Shown: positions 17,899-27,380 of the stretch, piece by piece
How the letters are laid out: each line of letters starts with the position of its first letter
Position numbering within the stretch: the stretch's first letter is position 1
Assembly (NCBI GenBank): GCA_036702865.1
Contig: DATNQD010000064.1
Coordinates: 266,993-330,992, forward strand
DNA length: 64,000 bases
Reading direction: 5' to 3'
DNA from: Trichocoleus sp.
Lineage (GTDB): Bacteria; Cyanobacteriota; Cyanobacteriia; Elainellales; Elainellaceae
Notes under the pieces: model-generated
The model's input: the letters and a program-made list of their open reading frames with translations, nothing else
Databases searched by the model: none
Told to the model about the DNA's origin: nothing
Translations under genes and position numbers: made by a program

Positions 17899-18900
17899 TT
17901 ACTGGTCAGATTGCGGCGTTAGCCGATCGCGCCAGACCCGCACTGCTATTTGAAGGCGATCGGAGAGCCAGCTATCGTATTGGGGGTAAATCGGCAAACG
18001 CGGCTGGAGCTGCCAACCCAAGTGATTCAGCGTCATCGTTAAAGCTGCATCGTGGGGATGAGGATAATCGGGGTTGACTTCATCTTTGGGGCCAATTCCC
18101 CCCAGGTCTGTTGCGCCTGCCTCTAGGCAAGCCGATAAATGCTCAGGAGCGGGAACCAGATTAGGAGGAATTTGGATTGTAATGTCGTGGGGCAACAGTT
18201 TACGAGCCATCTGCACGACTCTTACCAAGGTTTCAGGAGAGAATGCTTCCCCTTCCCAGGCTTGACTGTGACCTGGACAATGAGGCTGCAAAATGACTTC
18301 CTGAATATGTTTGTAGCGGTGATGTACCTGGGCGATCGTCTCTAGCGTGGTAAGCCTGTCTGCCTCCGTTTCTCCAATGCCCAGTAGCAATCCGGTGGTG
18401 AAAGGGATTTGCAGCTCGCCTGCCCATTCCAACTGCTGTAGCCGCACCGCAGGAACTTTGCTCGGCGCATGACGATGGACAGATTCCAGCAAAGTGGAGG
18501 TCATTTGCTCCAGCATCAACCCCATTGACACATTCACTGCTTTTAGCTGCGCCATTTCCTCAAACTGGAGAATTCCGGCATTGGTATGAGGTAAAAACCC
18601 TAAATCGAGGGCTAACTCACACAGATCATAAATTCGCTGAAACCAGATCGATCGATTTGGGCTGTGCGGATGCACTTCTCCACTCAAAACCAAAATTTCG
18701 ATCACGCCCTGAGACTGAAGTTCTCGTAGCCGAGCTTCTGCCACTGCTAGACTGAGCCATTCATCCTGTCCCGGATCAACTCGAAAGTTGCAGTAAGTAC
18801 AACGATTAAAGCATTCGTAAGTTGGAACCAGTGTATAGGCAGGGCTATAGGTTGCGCGTTTGGTCTGGGCTTTTGGAGTGGCGGCGATCGAGGAAACCAT
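17899..18900 (-). CDS. cofG: FO synthase subunit 1 (7,8-didemethyl-8-hydroxy-5-deazariboflavin synthase, CofG)
   Basis: A 333-residue radical SAM enzyme. The cluster motif is C30-x3-C34-x2-C37 (CFNRCTYCNF). The region around LSGEVHPHSPNR and the TTGLLLGIGET segment are typical of CofG, which with CofH makes the deazaflavin FO. In cyanobacteria FO serves as an antenna of DNA photolyases. CofH is not in this window. The gene stands alone on the reverse strand. Confidence 0.92.
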   Translation of the reverse strand: MVSSIAATPKAQTKRATYSPAYTLVPTYECFNRCTYCNFRVDPGQDEWLSLAVAEARLRELQSQGVIEILVLSGEVHPHSPNRSIWFQRIYDLCELALDLGFLPHTNAGILQFEEMAQLKAVNVSMGLMLEQMTSTLLESVHRHAPSKVPAVRLQQLEWAGELQIPFTTGLLLGIGETEADRLTTLETIAQVHHRYKHIQEVILQPHCPGHSQAWEGEAFSPETLVRVVQMARKLLPHDITIQIPPNLVPAPEHLSACLEAGATDLGGIGPKDEVNPDYPHPHDAALTMTLNHLGWQLQPRLPIYPQYDSWLSDRLQIAVRVWRDRLTPQSDQ

Positions 18901-19039
18901 GGGGAAATCGAGATCAGGGAAGAGGGTGGGGCTGGGGGGCAGGGAACCAATGATTTGAAGCGGCTCTCATGGGTGGGTCAATCAGCCAGAACGACCGCCA
19001 ATCATGCTGTTGTTCTACACCCCTCACCCCTACCTCGAA

Positions 19040-19789
19040 TTACACTGCTACCTTAACGCGATTGACAGTTGCCAGTGCTTCAACCAGGCTTCTGACTGCC
19101 GCGATCATGGCAATCTCACTGTTGAGTTGATTGATTGCAGAGCCAACCCCAATCCCTGATGCACCCGCTGCGATCGCCATTGGAGCCGTCACATTCGACA
19201 AGCCAGACGCACAGAGAACAGGCACATTGACCGCAGCCGAAATCTCACGGGCAGCAGCAAGCGTAGGAGCTGCCTTTTCAATCAGACCCAGCGTGCCAGC
19301 ATGGACGGGCTGACTGCTAGTGCCGCCTTCGGTTTGAATGATATCTGCGCCTGCTTTGACCAGGGCTTCCGCTAAGTGAACCTGCTGATCGAGTTCTAGA
19401 ATGTGAGGAACAGTGACAGAGAGGGTGATATGGGGCAACAGGGCACGGGTGCGCTGCGTCAGCTCCAGCACTTCTGCGGCTTCAAACCGGATACCCTGAG
19501 CATAGAAAGCGTCAAAGTTACCGATCTCAATTAGATCTGCACCTGCGGCAACGGCAGTCACAAACTGCTTTGGGTCAACAGCAGAAACACAAATGGGCAG
19601 CGAGGTCAGTTGCTTTGCCAGGCGTACCAGATTTGCATCTGCGGCAATATCAACAAAGGTTGCCCCTCCTCGATCGGCTGCTTTGACAACGGCAGCAACG
19701 CGATCGGCATCAAAATTGGTTAAGCCGCTAATGACTTTTAGCGCGTTCCCCTGTTGAAATGCCTGATGAAGCGTGGGATGAATTGACAT
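19040..19789 (-). CDS. ycf23: Ycf23/DUF561 TIM-barrel protein
   Basis: A 249-residue protein from MSIHPTLHQAF, chosen because GGAGAG lies six bases upstream; 18 further codons are open. It has the repeated beta-alpha signature of a TIM barrel, with VISGLTNFDADRV near the start, GADIIQTEGGTS in the middle and ASGIGVGSAINQL near the end, which resembles a phosphate-binding turn. Ycf23 is conserved in cyanobacteria and algal plastids. Its reaction is not established. Confidence 0.88.
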   Translation of the reverse strand: MSIHPTLHQAFQQGNALKVISGLTNFDADRVAAVVKAADRGGATFVDIAADANLVRLAKQLTSLPICVSAVDPKQFVTAVAAGADLIEIGNFDAFYAQGIRFEAAEVLELTQRTRALLPHITLSVTVPHILELDQQVHLAEALVKAGADIIQTEGGTSSQPVHAGTLGLIEKAAPTLAAAREISAAVNVPVLCASGLSNVTAPMAIAAGASGIGVGSAINQLNSEIAMIAAVRSLVEALATVNRVKVAV

Positions 19790-19983
19790 GAATCTCTCCA
19801 TTGAATAGCTGGACTGAATCACTGGACTTGAATCGTTTTGCACTCAACAAATCCTATCGGTCATTGGCATTATTGTGCCAGTTCCGGGAGACTCATACCA
19901 GAGACAGAGAAGATGTGATTGTGATCACGTTTGCCAGCGACAGGAGCAAGTAAGCTGCTGAAGTTTGCATCAGGGTATCTTAA

Positions 19984-20892
19984 ATGAAAATAAATGTACT
20001 AGGAAAAGCCAAGCCGATCGCCGCTCCCAGTACGATTGAGGGGAATGTCTTGGCAGGCAAGCCTACCCTGTTTAAGTTTGATTTGCTTAAACGAAGTGCG
20101 TTAAGTGTTGGGCTATCTACAAAACGTCCTGCGGTGCTGGAGTTATTCAATGGATTGGGAAAGCGAATCAGTCAGGCTCCGCGCATCCGAACAAGCAATG
20201 CAGCAATCCGTTTAAGTGAAGCAACAGGGACTTATTACCTGAAGCTGTCAGTCAGGCAAGGCAGGACAAAATTCAGGCTCTCTTTAGACAGCGTCGATTT
20301 GGAAAATGCTCCGGTTACTTCGGCTGCTCCTGTCTCCCCTGCATCGCCACCTGGCACTTCCCCGATCGCCCCCGCTCAGCCTCCATCTCCCCCTGTTGTT
20401 ACACCCGTCTCACTGCCATCTGATCCAAACACTGTTATTTATGCGGCAAATACCCCGCGTGATGCTCAACCTCAGCAAACTCCGACCTTTGCACCGATCG
20501 GCACAAATCCAGCTTCACAATATGCGTTGGGCATCATCAACGAATACCGCAGGCTCTCAGGACTGCAACCCCTGTCTCTGAACATCAAGCTCTCCTACGC
20601 GGCTGAAGCCCATAGCCAGGACATGGCAATTAATAACTATGTGGGCAAAACAGGGTCTCTCGGCTCATCGATCGCCAGTCGAGTTGCCGCTGCTGGATAT
20701 GCTGCCGCCCAGTCTGGTGAAATTGCTTATGTCGGACAGGTCACTGCCATGAATGCCTTCACCGATTGGACCAATGATCCAGAAGCGCGGGCAAATTTGC
20801 TTAATCCAGTGTTCAAAGATGTGGGGATTAGTACATTCCGATTGGGTTCTACCAACGCATGGACGATCGATTTTGCCAACCCGATGCGTTAA
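19984..20892 (+). CDS. CAP (SCP/PR1)-domain protein with N-terminal beta domain
   Basis: 302 residues. Residues about 1-100 look like a bacterial pre-peptidase C-type beta domain (KFDLLKRSALSVGLS, TGTYYLKLSV), followed by a proline-rich linker (about 108-145, SPASPPGTSPIAPAQPPSPP). The C-terminal CAP domain spans about 180-300 with INEYRRLSGLQPL, AEAHSQDMA and INPVFKDVGIS-like LLNPVFKDVGIS. CAP domains bind lipids, ions or other ligands outside the cell. No signal peptide is visible at the chosen start, which is odd for such a protein. Function unknown. Confidence 0.85.
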   Translation: MKINVLGKAKPIAAPSTIEGNVLAGKPTLFKFDLLKRSALSVGLSTKRPAVLELFNGLGKRISQAPRIRTSNAAIRLSEATGTYYLKLSVRQGRTKFRLSLDSVDLENAPVTSAAPVSPASPPGTSPIAPAQPPSPPVVTPVSLPSDPNTVIYAANTPRDAQPQQTPTFAPIGTNPASQYALGIINEYRRLSGLQPLSLNIKLSYAAEAHSQDMAINNYVGKTGSLGSSIASRVAAAGYAAAQSGEIAYVGQVTAMNAFTDWTNDPEARANLLNPVFKDVGISTFRLGSTNAWTIDFANPMR

Positions 20893-21039
20893 GACCTCTT
20901 TGTGAAGGCATCTGCAAATCACCCATGCTCTGATCCAACCTGATCCATCTGCCTCCCTCGCTTCTCTCTCGCTTTTCTACCTCTCATCTTTACCAGTTCG
21001 CCTAAGATCAGAACCAGAGTGTGTGATAGGGAGTGAGCT

Positions 21040-21615
21040 GTGGAAGTTGGACGGCGGCGTTTTTTGAACTGGAGTTGGGCAGGAATTGGATGGGTTGGGC
21101 TATCGCTCTGGGGCTGTGCTGCCAAAAACCAGACTCCAGCGAAGGTAGAAGCTCCTCAGACGCTCAAGTTGAGCAGTTCTGCTTTTGATCCGGATGGACT
21201 CATTCCAGCAAAATATACCTGTGACGGTGAAAATCGATCGCCTGCTCTCAGTTGGGATGCGCCGCCTGCTGCAACCCGCAGTTTGGTGCTGCTTGTCAGT
21301 GACCCAGATGCACCCGGAAAAACCTTTATTCATTGGGTGCTGTATGACCTACCACCCGAAACCCGTCAGTTGCCAGAAGGCATGAAAGCAGATCCAATCC
21401 TCGTTCAGGGAGGGGTGCAGGGAAAAAGTGATTTTGGCAAATATGGCTATGGGGGTCCCTGTCCACCTCAGGGAACGCATCGCTATGTCTTCACGCTCTA
21501 TGCTTTAGATACAGTGCTCGATTTGCCGCCCGGTGCGAAACAAGCAGATGTTTTAAAAGCGATCGAAGGGCATATCCTGGCACAAGCAGAACTCGTCGGT
21601 CGTTATGGGCGCTAA
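21040..21615 (+). CDS. YbhB/YbcL family (PEBP, Raf-kinase-inhibitor-like) lipoprotein
   Basis: 191 residues from GTG. The N-terminus has a twin-arginine-like RRRFLNW stretch and a lipobox (LSLWGC, cysteine about residue 26), so it is probably a lipoprotein. The PEBP fold is seen in IPAKYTCDGENRSPALSW, VSDPDAPGKTFIHWVLYDLP and GPCPPQGTHRYVFTLYALD, which hold the ligand-pocket Asp and His. Bacterial members have no firmly known role. It is followed closely by a histidine kinase gene on the same strand. Confidence 0.9.
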   Translation: MEVGRRRFLNWSWAGIGWVGLSLWGCAAKNQTPAKVEAPQTLKLSSSAFDPDGLIPAKYTCDGENRSPALSWDAPPAATRSLVLLVSDPDAPGKTFIHWVLYDLPPETRQLPEGMKADPILVQGGVQGKSDFGKYGYGGPCPPQGTHRYVFTLYALDTVLDLPPGAKQADVLKAIEGHILAQAELVGRYGR

Positions 21616-21631
21616 CCGCAGGAGGACGCAA

Positions 21632-22738
21632 ATGCCGAAATTGGGACTGCGGGCGCGATTGTTCTTCTCGCATATTATTGTGATGATTGTCGGGCTGTTG
21701 ACGCTGTTAGCGATCGGCAAAATTTCTTCTCCCCGATTTTTTGTGTTTTATCTGCGGCAAATTGAAGTCGGTGGTTTTAGTGTGCGGCAGGTGCGGACGC
21801 AGTTAATTCAGAGCTTTGAGGATGCCTGGAGCCAGGGGGCTTTCTGGTCGATGGTGGTGGGAGCAACAACGGCAGGTGGTTTGAGCTACTGGGTGACAAA
21901 GCGAGTGGTGCAGCCGCTGATTCAAATGGAGGAAATCACCAAAAAGTTTGCTGCTGGACAGCTAGAAGAACGAGTTCCATCCAGCGAAATTCCAGAAGTC
22001 GATCAACTAGCAGATAGCTTTAACCGCATGGCAGCCACGCTGGAGGGCGTCGAGCAGCGCCGCAGAGAATTGGTGAGTGACCTATCTCACGAATTACGAA
22101 CGCCATTAACGGTTTTACGGGGCTATCTAGAAGGCTTGGCTGACGGTACGATCGACCCCTCTCCTGACATTTATCTGCGGCTTTCTAGAGAAACAACGCG
22201 AATGCAGCGACTAGTCAACGATCTGCAAGAGCTATCCAAAATGGAAGCAGGCTATTTGCCGATCGATGCTCGTTCGCTAGATCTACAGCCACTTTTAACG
22301 GCAATTGTGCAGCGATTTTCAGATCAGCTTTTGGCAGAGAATAGTCCGCTGATGCTGCTCGACTATCCACCTGATACACCCATGGTGCTGGCGGATCCCT
22401 TTCGGGTTGAGCAAATTCTCGTCAATTTGATTGGCAACGCGCTACGCTACACCCCCACAGGCTCCGTTACGGTACAAGTGCGCTCAGAAGCCGATCGCGT
22501 TTGGGTTGCTGTCGTCGATACAGGTCAGGGAATGGCAGGGGAAGATCTGCCCCATGTATTTGAGCGCTTCTGGCGGGCAGATCGATCGCGCGATCGACAT
22601 TCTGGGGGAACTGGCATTGGGCTGGCAATCTGTCGCCGTTTAGTTGAACTGCAAGGGGGAGCGATCGAGGTACAGAGTCAGCTTGGCAGAGGGAGTACAT
22701 TCAGGTTTTCGCTGCCCTTAGCCGGAAAGAAGAGTTAA
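21632..22738 (+). CDS. BaeS/PhoR-type membrane sensor histidine kinase
   Basis: 368 residues. ATG 21632 is chosen because a perfect AGGAGG lies six bases upstream (21620-21625), itself overlapping the end of the region after the lipoprotein stop. Two helices (about 8-30 and 70-90) enclose a short periplasmic loop of about 40 residues. HAMP follows, then HisKA with SDLSHELRTPLTVL (H153) and HATPase_c with N, G1 and G2 boxes (GTGIGLAICRR). The tight spacing to the PEBP lipoprotein suggests one operon, and the lipoprotein could be its sensory partner. No response regulator is adjacent. Confidence 0.93.
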   Translation: MPKLGLRARLFFSHIIVMIVGLLTLLAIGKISSPRFFVFYLRQIEVGGFSVRQVRTQLIQSFEDAWSQGAFWSMVVGATTAGGLSYWVTKRVVQPLIQMEEITKKFAAGQLEERVPSSEIPEVDQLADSFNRMAATLEGVEQRRRELVSDLSHELRTPLTVLRGYLEGLADGTIDPSPDIYLRLSRETTRMQRLVNDLQELSKMEAGYLPIDARSLDLQPLLTAIVQRFSDQLLAENSPLMLLDYPPDTPMVLADPFRVEQILVNLIGNALRYTPTGSVTVQVRSEADRVWVAVVDTGQGMAGEDLPHVFERFWRADRSRDRHSGGTGIGLAICRRLVELQGGAIEVQSQLGRGSTFRFSLPLAGKKS

Positions 22739-22881
22739 GAATGCGATTCCTCTCCCTGATCCTCTCCCGCGATATACCTCATTGAAATAGCAAAAAGATG
22801 GCAAATTCCTCCAGCAGTAGGACGACTCCCCATGACAAAAGCAATAGATTGAATAGGCAGGCTTAAATTTGCGGATAGTGG

Positions 22882-23061
22882 ATGCCGATCATGAATGAGC
22901 AGGAGCGTAAACAGCAGGTAATGAACATCGATCGAGAGGTTGAAGCACTCATTGAAGAAACCAAAGCAATTGATAAAGAAATGGAAGTAGAGGAGCGAGA
23001 AAGGATTTCTGAGGAGGGTAAGAAAAACGCAAAAGAGATGAATGATAGTTCTCTCTCTTGA
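22882..23061 (+). CDS. Small highly charged coiled-coil protein (59 residues), hypothetical
   Basis: A short open frame, ATG at 22882 (second ATG at 22891). The product is dominated by Glu, Lys and Arg with heptad-like hydrophobics (REVEALIEETKAIDKEMEVE) and should be one long helix. It has no Cys, Trp or Pro beyond the third residue. The composition is biased in the way small coiled-coil proteins are, and it fills an otherwise empty gap, but no family is recognised. Expression is unproven. Confidence 0.4.
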   Translation: MPIMNEQERKQQVMNIDREVEALIEETKAIDKEMEVEERERISEEGKKNAKEMNDSSLS

Positions 23062-23210
23062 GGATTTTGTGAATGGGAGGTAACAGATAATCAGGAAGAT
23101 TGCTTAGTTTTTGCTGGCTAAACAGTCGCTACCCCCATTAACCCTCGATCGAAATAATTATCAACTGTCTTTCTAACCGATCTTTCTAACCAATTGCTGA
23201 CACTAAAACA

Positions 23211-23627
23211 ATGGACACTCAAACTCGTCTTGCTACGCTTGCTCGCATCCGGAAATGGAGCCGTTTAATGGATACTGCCTTTCGGATTCCCGGAACGCCC
23301 TTTCGCGTGGGTTGGGACCCGATTATTGGCTTAATTCCTGGCGCAGGGGATTTGGTTGACACGATCGTTTCCGCCTATTTGCTTTTTCTGGCGGCTCGGT
23401 TTAAGCTCCCGGCGGGAGTCATGGGCTGGATGGTGTTCAACATTGGGCTAGAAGCGACACTTGGCATGGTTCCCCTCATTGGGGATTTGTTTGATGCTTT
23501 TTTCAAGTCCAATATTCGGAATTTAGCGCTGCTAGAAAAGCATTTGCAAGACAGTGAGCCAGGGTTGATTGAGATGGAATCTTCACCAGAACTGCATCCT
23601 CAGCCTGAACCAACCACTGTTGCGTAA
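23211..23627 (+). CDS. DUF4112 membrane protein
   Basis: 138 residues. The motif set WSRLMDTAFRIPGTPFRVGWD, here cut as LMDTAFRIPGTPFRVGWDP, then LIPGAGDLVD and PLIGDLFDAFFKSN is the DUF4112 signature. Two hydrophobic segments (about 45-65 and 72-92) suggest a membrane protein. The function of the family is unknown. It ends 6 bp before the stop of the convergent xylulokinase gene. Confidence 0.88.
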   Translation: MDTQTRLATLARIRKWSRLMDTAFRIPGTPFRVGWDPIIGLIPGAGDLVDTIVSAYLLFLAARFKLPAGVMGWMVFNIGLEATLGMVPLIGDLFDAFFKSNIRNLALLEKHLQDSEPGLIEMESSPELHPQPEPTTVA

Positions 23628-23633
23628 CCGGAA

Positions 23634-25100
23634 TTAACGAACTGGTTTGAGGGCTTCATATAAAAGTTGATATCGCTCAAACGCAGCTTCATAAGCTGGA
23701 TTCGTCTCAGGTTGAACAATATTGCTGCCCTGCGGCAGAATCTGGAATGCAGCTTCTAAAGTTGGATAGGCACCCACTCCCACCATTGCCAGAATTGCGG
23801 CTCCATAGGCAGCCCCTTCTTCCGCTTTAGGAGCAATCAATTCCATTGCCAAAATATCTGCCAATATTTTTAGCCAGAGACTCGATCGCGCTCCTCCACC
23901 GGTTGCTAATAGTTGCTGCACCGGAGTCATTCCGTGAATTACGTCTAATGCTTGCCGCAGGCTAAAGGCAACACCTTCTAGAACAGCGCGAGTCAAGTCT
24001 GCCTGAGTATGTGCCAGTGACAGGTTAACCCAGGCTCCGCGTGTATCTGGATCAAGATAAGGGCTGCGCTCTCCGGCAAGATGAGGTAAAAACAGAACGC
24101 CACGCGCACCCGGCTGTGAACTTGCTGCGAATGCCATCAGGTCAGTGAAAGCAATGCCTGGAGCAACCGTATCGCGATGCCAGCGCAATGCCCCACCCGC
24201 CGCTAACGTAACGCCCAACAAGTGATAGCCGCCATCTGCGTGACAGAATGTATGCACTCGTCCGACAGGGTCAGAAATGGGACGATCGCAGGGAGCAAAG
24301 ATCACGCCAGATGTGCCAATACTCAAGCTGCCCCGATCGAGGTTATTGGCTGAAATCCCCAGCCCGATCGCCGCTGCTGCATTGTCTCCGGCTCCCGCAA
24401 TCACGGGTAATCCAGCGGGTAATCCAATTTGAGTCGCCAGGTCTGGCTTTAAGCGTCCGATGATTGCAGTCGATTCGATCACCGGGGGAAACAGAGTTGG
24501 ACGAATATCGATCGCCTGGAGAACTGCCTCATCCCACTGTCGGCTTGCCAAATTCAAACAGCCTGTCCCTGATGCGTCCGATGGTTCTGTCGCCGCTACT
24601 CCAGTTAGTACATAACCCAAATAATCCTTTGGCAGCAAAATCTGTTGCACCTGAGCATAAGCTTCGGGTTCTTCCATGCGTAGCCAAACTAATTTTGGTA
24701 GTTGAAAGCCAGTAATTGCCGGATTACCAGTTCGCTGGATTAATGTTTCCCGAGAAATTGCAGCTTCGATCGCATCAACCGCTTTGCCTGTTCGCTGATC
24801 GTTCCATAAAATTGCAGGTCGGATCACAGCTCCGGCTGCATTCAGCGCCACCATGCCATGCATCTGCCCAGACAAGCCCAGCGCAATCACCCGGTTGCCA
24901 TTTAGTTGCTGCGCTACCTCCAAGAGCGCTTTGAAACTGGCTTCAACCCAATCCGCTGGGTTTTGTTCTGTCCAACCCGGTTGCGGAGTTAACAAAGGAT
25001 AGCTCTTCGTCGTCTGGGCAATTAATTCCCCCTGTAGATCAACGACGATCGCTCGCACGCCTCCTGTCCCTAAATCTAAGCCAATGACAACGTCAGCCAA
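23634..25100 (-). CDS. xylB: Xylulokinase (FGGY kinase)
   Basis: A 488-residue carbohydrate kinase, normal length. The N-terminal GLDLGTGGVRAIVVD is the phosphate-1 loop, GLSGQMHGMVAL is the sugar-binding segment, WNDQRT follows, GTSGVIFAP and the C-terminal ATGGGARSSLW adenosine motif are present. It phosphorylates D-xylulose to xylulose 5-phosphate, which enters the pentose phosphate pathway. No sugar transporter or isomerase is adjacent. A related pentulose or polyol kinase cannot be excluded. Confidence 0.9.
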   Translation of the reverse strand: MADVVIGLDLGTGGVRAIVVDLQGELIAQTTKSYPLLTPQPGWTEQNPADWVEASFKALLEVAQQLNGNRVIALGLSGQMHGMVALNAAGAVIRPAILWNDQRTGKAVDAIEAAISRETLIQRTGNPAITGFQLPKLVWLRMEEPEAYAQVQQILLPKDYLGYVLTGVAATEPSDASGTGCLNLASRQWDEAVLQAIDIRPTLFPPVIESTAIIGRLKPDLATQIGLPAGLPVIAGAGDNAAAAIGLGISANNLDRGSLSIGTSGVIFAPCDRPISDPVGRVHTFCHADGGYHLLGVTLAAGGALRWHRDTVAPGIAFTDLMAFAASSQPGARGVLFLPHLAGERSPYLDPDTRGAWVNLSLAHTQADLTRAVLEGVAFSLRQALDVIHGMTPVQQLLATGGGARSSLWLKILADILAMELIAPKAEEGAAYGAAILAMVGVGAYPTLEAAFQILPQGSNIVQPETNPAYEAAFERYQLLYEALKPVR

Positions 25101-25243
25101 TTTAACCTCCCCCGATCGCAGAGCAATTCAACAAGGCTTTAAGCAGAATTTGACAATGCTCGATCACACGTTAAAGTGCAGCTTTCTTCTAGTCTAGGAG
25201 ATGACATTTTTAATATCGAATAATATCGACAAATCTAAACTAA

Positions 25244-25879
25244 TTACGATTCTGGGAACGATGTGGAGTAGTGAATAATTGCCAGAAAGCGAATCGGTAG
25301 CTCAATCAATTTTTCAGGCCCGTGAGGAATATCACCACGAAAGGTGAGTGAATCACCCGGTTCTAGTAAATAAGTTGACTGCCCATGCCGATACTCAAGT
25401 TGACCTTCCAGCATATAGATAAACTCGGTGCCCGGATGCTCAAACGTCGGAAAGACTTCTGATGCATCATCCATGGTGATGAGAAATGGCTCAAACCGCT
25501 TTGTGGGACCCTGATCATACGCCAGCAGGTGATAGGTATGCCCTCGTTTTGTACCCCGCCGCACAACTTCCATCCCTTGACCGTTTTTGACAATCTGAGC
25601 ACTGCCACCCGGTACATCATAATTGCGGAAAAGCGCCGAAAGCGAGATTCCTAAGGCACTTGCAAGTTTTGCTAACGTCTCTAGACTGGTTGCCGTTTGA
25701 GCATTTTCAATTTTGGACAACATGCCACGGGAAATCCCAGTTTGGTCAGAGATTTCGGCAATGGTCAGTCCTAATTTCTGGCGCATCTCTCGAATCGTGC
25801 TGCCAATGTAGCGTTCTAGCGGATCAACAGCCCGCTGCTCGGGCAAAGGCTCAACGGGGTTGGCTGTGGCGTCTGTCAT
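25244..25879 (-). CDS. Xre-cupin transcriptional regulator
   Basis: 211 residues. A helix-turn-helix of the Xre type spans about 28-85 (LGLTIAEISDQTGISRGMLSKIE, here LTIAEISDQTGISRGMLSK), and a cupin_2 ligand-binding barrel spans about 130-205 (GTEFIYMLEGQLEYRHG, GDSLTFRGDIPHGPE). Regulators of this build control amine, polyamine and amino-acid catabolism. It is divergent from the methylamine/sarcosine-type operon starting at 26079, with about 200 bp between, so it is the likely local regulator of that operon. Whether it represses or activates is unknown. Confidence 0.9.
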   Translation of the reverse strand: MTDATANPVEPLPEQRAVDPLERYIGSTIREMRQKLGLTIAEISDQTGISRGMLSKIENAQTATSLETLAKLASALGISLSALFRNYDVPGGSAQIVKNGQGMEVVRRGTKRGHTYHLLAYDQGPTKRFEPFLITMDDASEVFPTFEHPGTEFIYMLEGQLEYRHGQSTYLLEPGDSLTFRGDIPHGPEKLIELPIRFLAIIHYSTSFPES

Positions 25880-26078
25880 GCGCTTACCTCATGGTCTGTC
25901 AAGAGATAGCAGGGAATAGGGCATGACAATAACCGCTATTGCTTCTCTCAACAAAATCAATACTTTCGTTGTTTTGAATCATAGCAGGAAACGTTGTTGA
26001 CAGGCAGGAATAAAAGCTGCATGATATTCATCTAAGTTTCCCCACAAGAATCCTGGCATAAGCCAGTAAAACCGATCG

Positions 26079-27320
26079 ATGCCTTTTAATCTGCTGAAAT
26101 TTGCACTCGCGAAACAGCACCCGGAACCCGCAATGTTCCGCCAGCCCGATCGCCTGAAACCAAGCTATGATGCGGTGATCATTGGGGGCGGTGGTCATGG
26201 GTTAGCAGCCGCTTATTATCTGGCGCGAGATTACGGCATGACAAACGTTGCTGTTCTCGAAAAAGGCTATCTGGGCGGCGGCAATACGGGACGAAACACC
26301 ACTATTATTCGATCGAACTATCTCACTCCAGAAGGCGTGAAGTTTTACGATGAATCCGTGCGACTGTGGCAAGATTTATCGCAAGATTTTGACCTCAATT
26401 TGTTTTATTCCACGCGGGGGCATTTCACGCTTGCTCACACCGATGCTTCCATGCGAACAATGCGCTGGCGAGCGGAAGTCAACAAACATTTTGGGATTAA
26501 GAGCGAATGCGTTGACCCCCCTGAAATCCAAAAAGCCTGCCCTCATATGGATCTTTCCTGCGGCGGTAAAGCTCCCGTGATGGGGGCGCTCTATCACGCT
26601 CCAGGTAGCATTGCTCGCCATGATGCGGTGGCATGGGGTTATGGTCGTGGCGCAGATCAACGAGGCGTAGAGATTCATCAGCAAACGGAAGTGCTCGGCA
26701 TTCAGGTCGAGTCGGGCAGAGTCACTGGAGTTGAGACTTGCAAAGGCAATATTTCTACACCACGAGTGCTTTGTGCGGTCGCTGGCTTTACGCCTCGCCT
26801 GCTGCAAATGGTTGGATTACAATCACCGCTTTACATTCATCCCCTACAGGCAATGGTGAGCGAACCGATGAAGCCCTGGCTTGACCCAATCATTGTCTCA
26901 GGCAGCCTGCACGTGTATGTGAGCCAAACCGCACGCGGTGAATTGGTGATGGGCGCATCGCTTGATCCCTACGAACTCCACTCCACCCGATCGACGCTTG
27001 CGTTTGTGGAAGAGCTGGCTGCCCAAATGCTCGAACTGTTTCCGTTTCTTTCTCACGTTAAAATTGTGCGCCAATGGGCAGGGATGGCAGATATGACGCC
27101 TGATTTCGCGCCAATTATGGGGAAAACGGCGATCGATGGCTTTTATCTGGATGCAGGCTGGGGCACCTGGGGCTTTAAGGCAACCCCTGTTTGTGGCAAA
27201 ACGATGGCATATACCGTAGCGAACGATCGCAATCACGAATTAATCGAGGAATTTTCGCTCGATCGATTCCAAAACTATGCGCTATTGGGCGAAAAAGGTG
27301 CTGCTTCAGTCGGGCATTAG
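26079..27320 (+). CDS. mgdA: N-methylglutamate dehydrogenase subunit A / sarcosine oxidase beta-like flavoprotein
   Basis: 413 residues, length of heterotetrameric sarcosine oxidase beta. An FAD dinucleotide fold starts at about residue 32 (AVIIGGGGHGLAAAYYLA). The motif LYHAPG with H173 and RHDAVAWGYGRG with H181 covers the region where sarcosine oxidase beta carries covalent FMN. The C-terminus has MADMTPDFAPIMGKT and DAGWGTWGFKATP. The enzyme oxidises an N-methyl amine. The gene order soxB-D-A-G plus gmaS and mgsABC downstream makes N-methyl-L-glutamate the likelier substrate than sarcosine. First gene of an eight-gene operon. Confidence 0.85.
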   Translation: MPFNLLKFALAKQHPEPAMFRQPDRLKPSYDAVIIGGGGHGLAAAYYLARDYGMTNVAVLEKGYLGGGNTGRNTTIIRSNYLTPEGVKFYDESVRLWQDLSQDFDLNLFYSTRGHFTLAHTDASMRTMRWRAEVNKHFGIKSECVDPPEIQKACPHMDLSCGGKAPVMGALYHAPGSIARHDAVAWGYGRGADQRGVEIHQQTEVLGIQVESGRVTGVETCKGNISTPRVLCAVAGFTPRLLQMVGLQSPLYIHPLQAMVSEPMKPWLDPIIVSGSLHVYVSQTARGELVMGASLDPYELHSTRSTLAFVEELAAQMLELFPFLSHVKIVRQWAGMADMTPDFAPIMGKTAIDGFYLDAGWGTWGFKATPVCGKTMAYTVANDRNHELIEEFSLDRFQNYALLGEKGAASVGH

Positions 27321-27327
27321 AAGCAGA

Positions 27328-27367
27328 AATCCAAAATCCAAAATCCAAAATCTAAAATCTAAAATTT
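27328..27367. repeat. Heptamer tandem repeat (AATCCAA type)
   Basis: About five units with a 7-bp step: AATCCAA three times, then AATCTAA twice. It lies in the gap between the first and second genes of the operon. Heptanucleotide short tandem repeats are well known in cyanobacteria. Confidence 0.9.
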
Positions 27368-27380
27368 CAGGGGACAAAGA

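Noticed and set aside
25880..26078. NtcA box before the mgd operon.
   Set aside because: No GT-N10-AC pattern was found in this gap, so direct NtcA control is not supported there.
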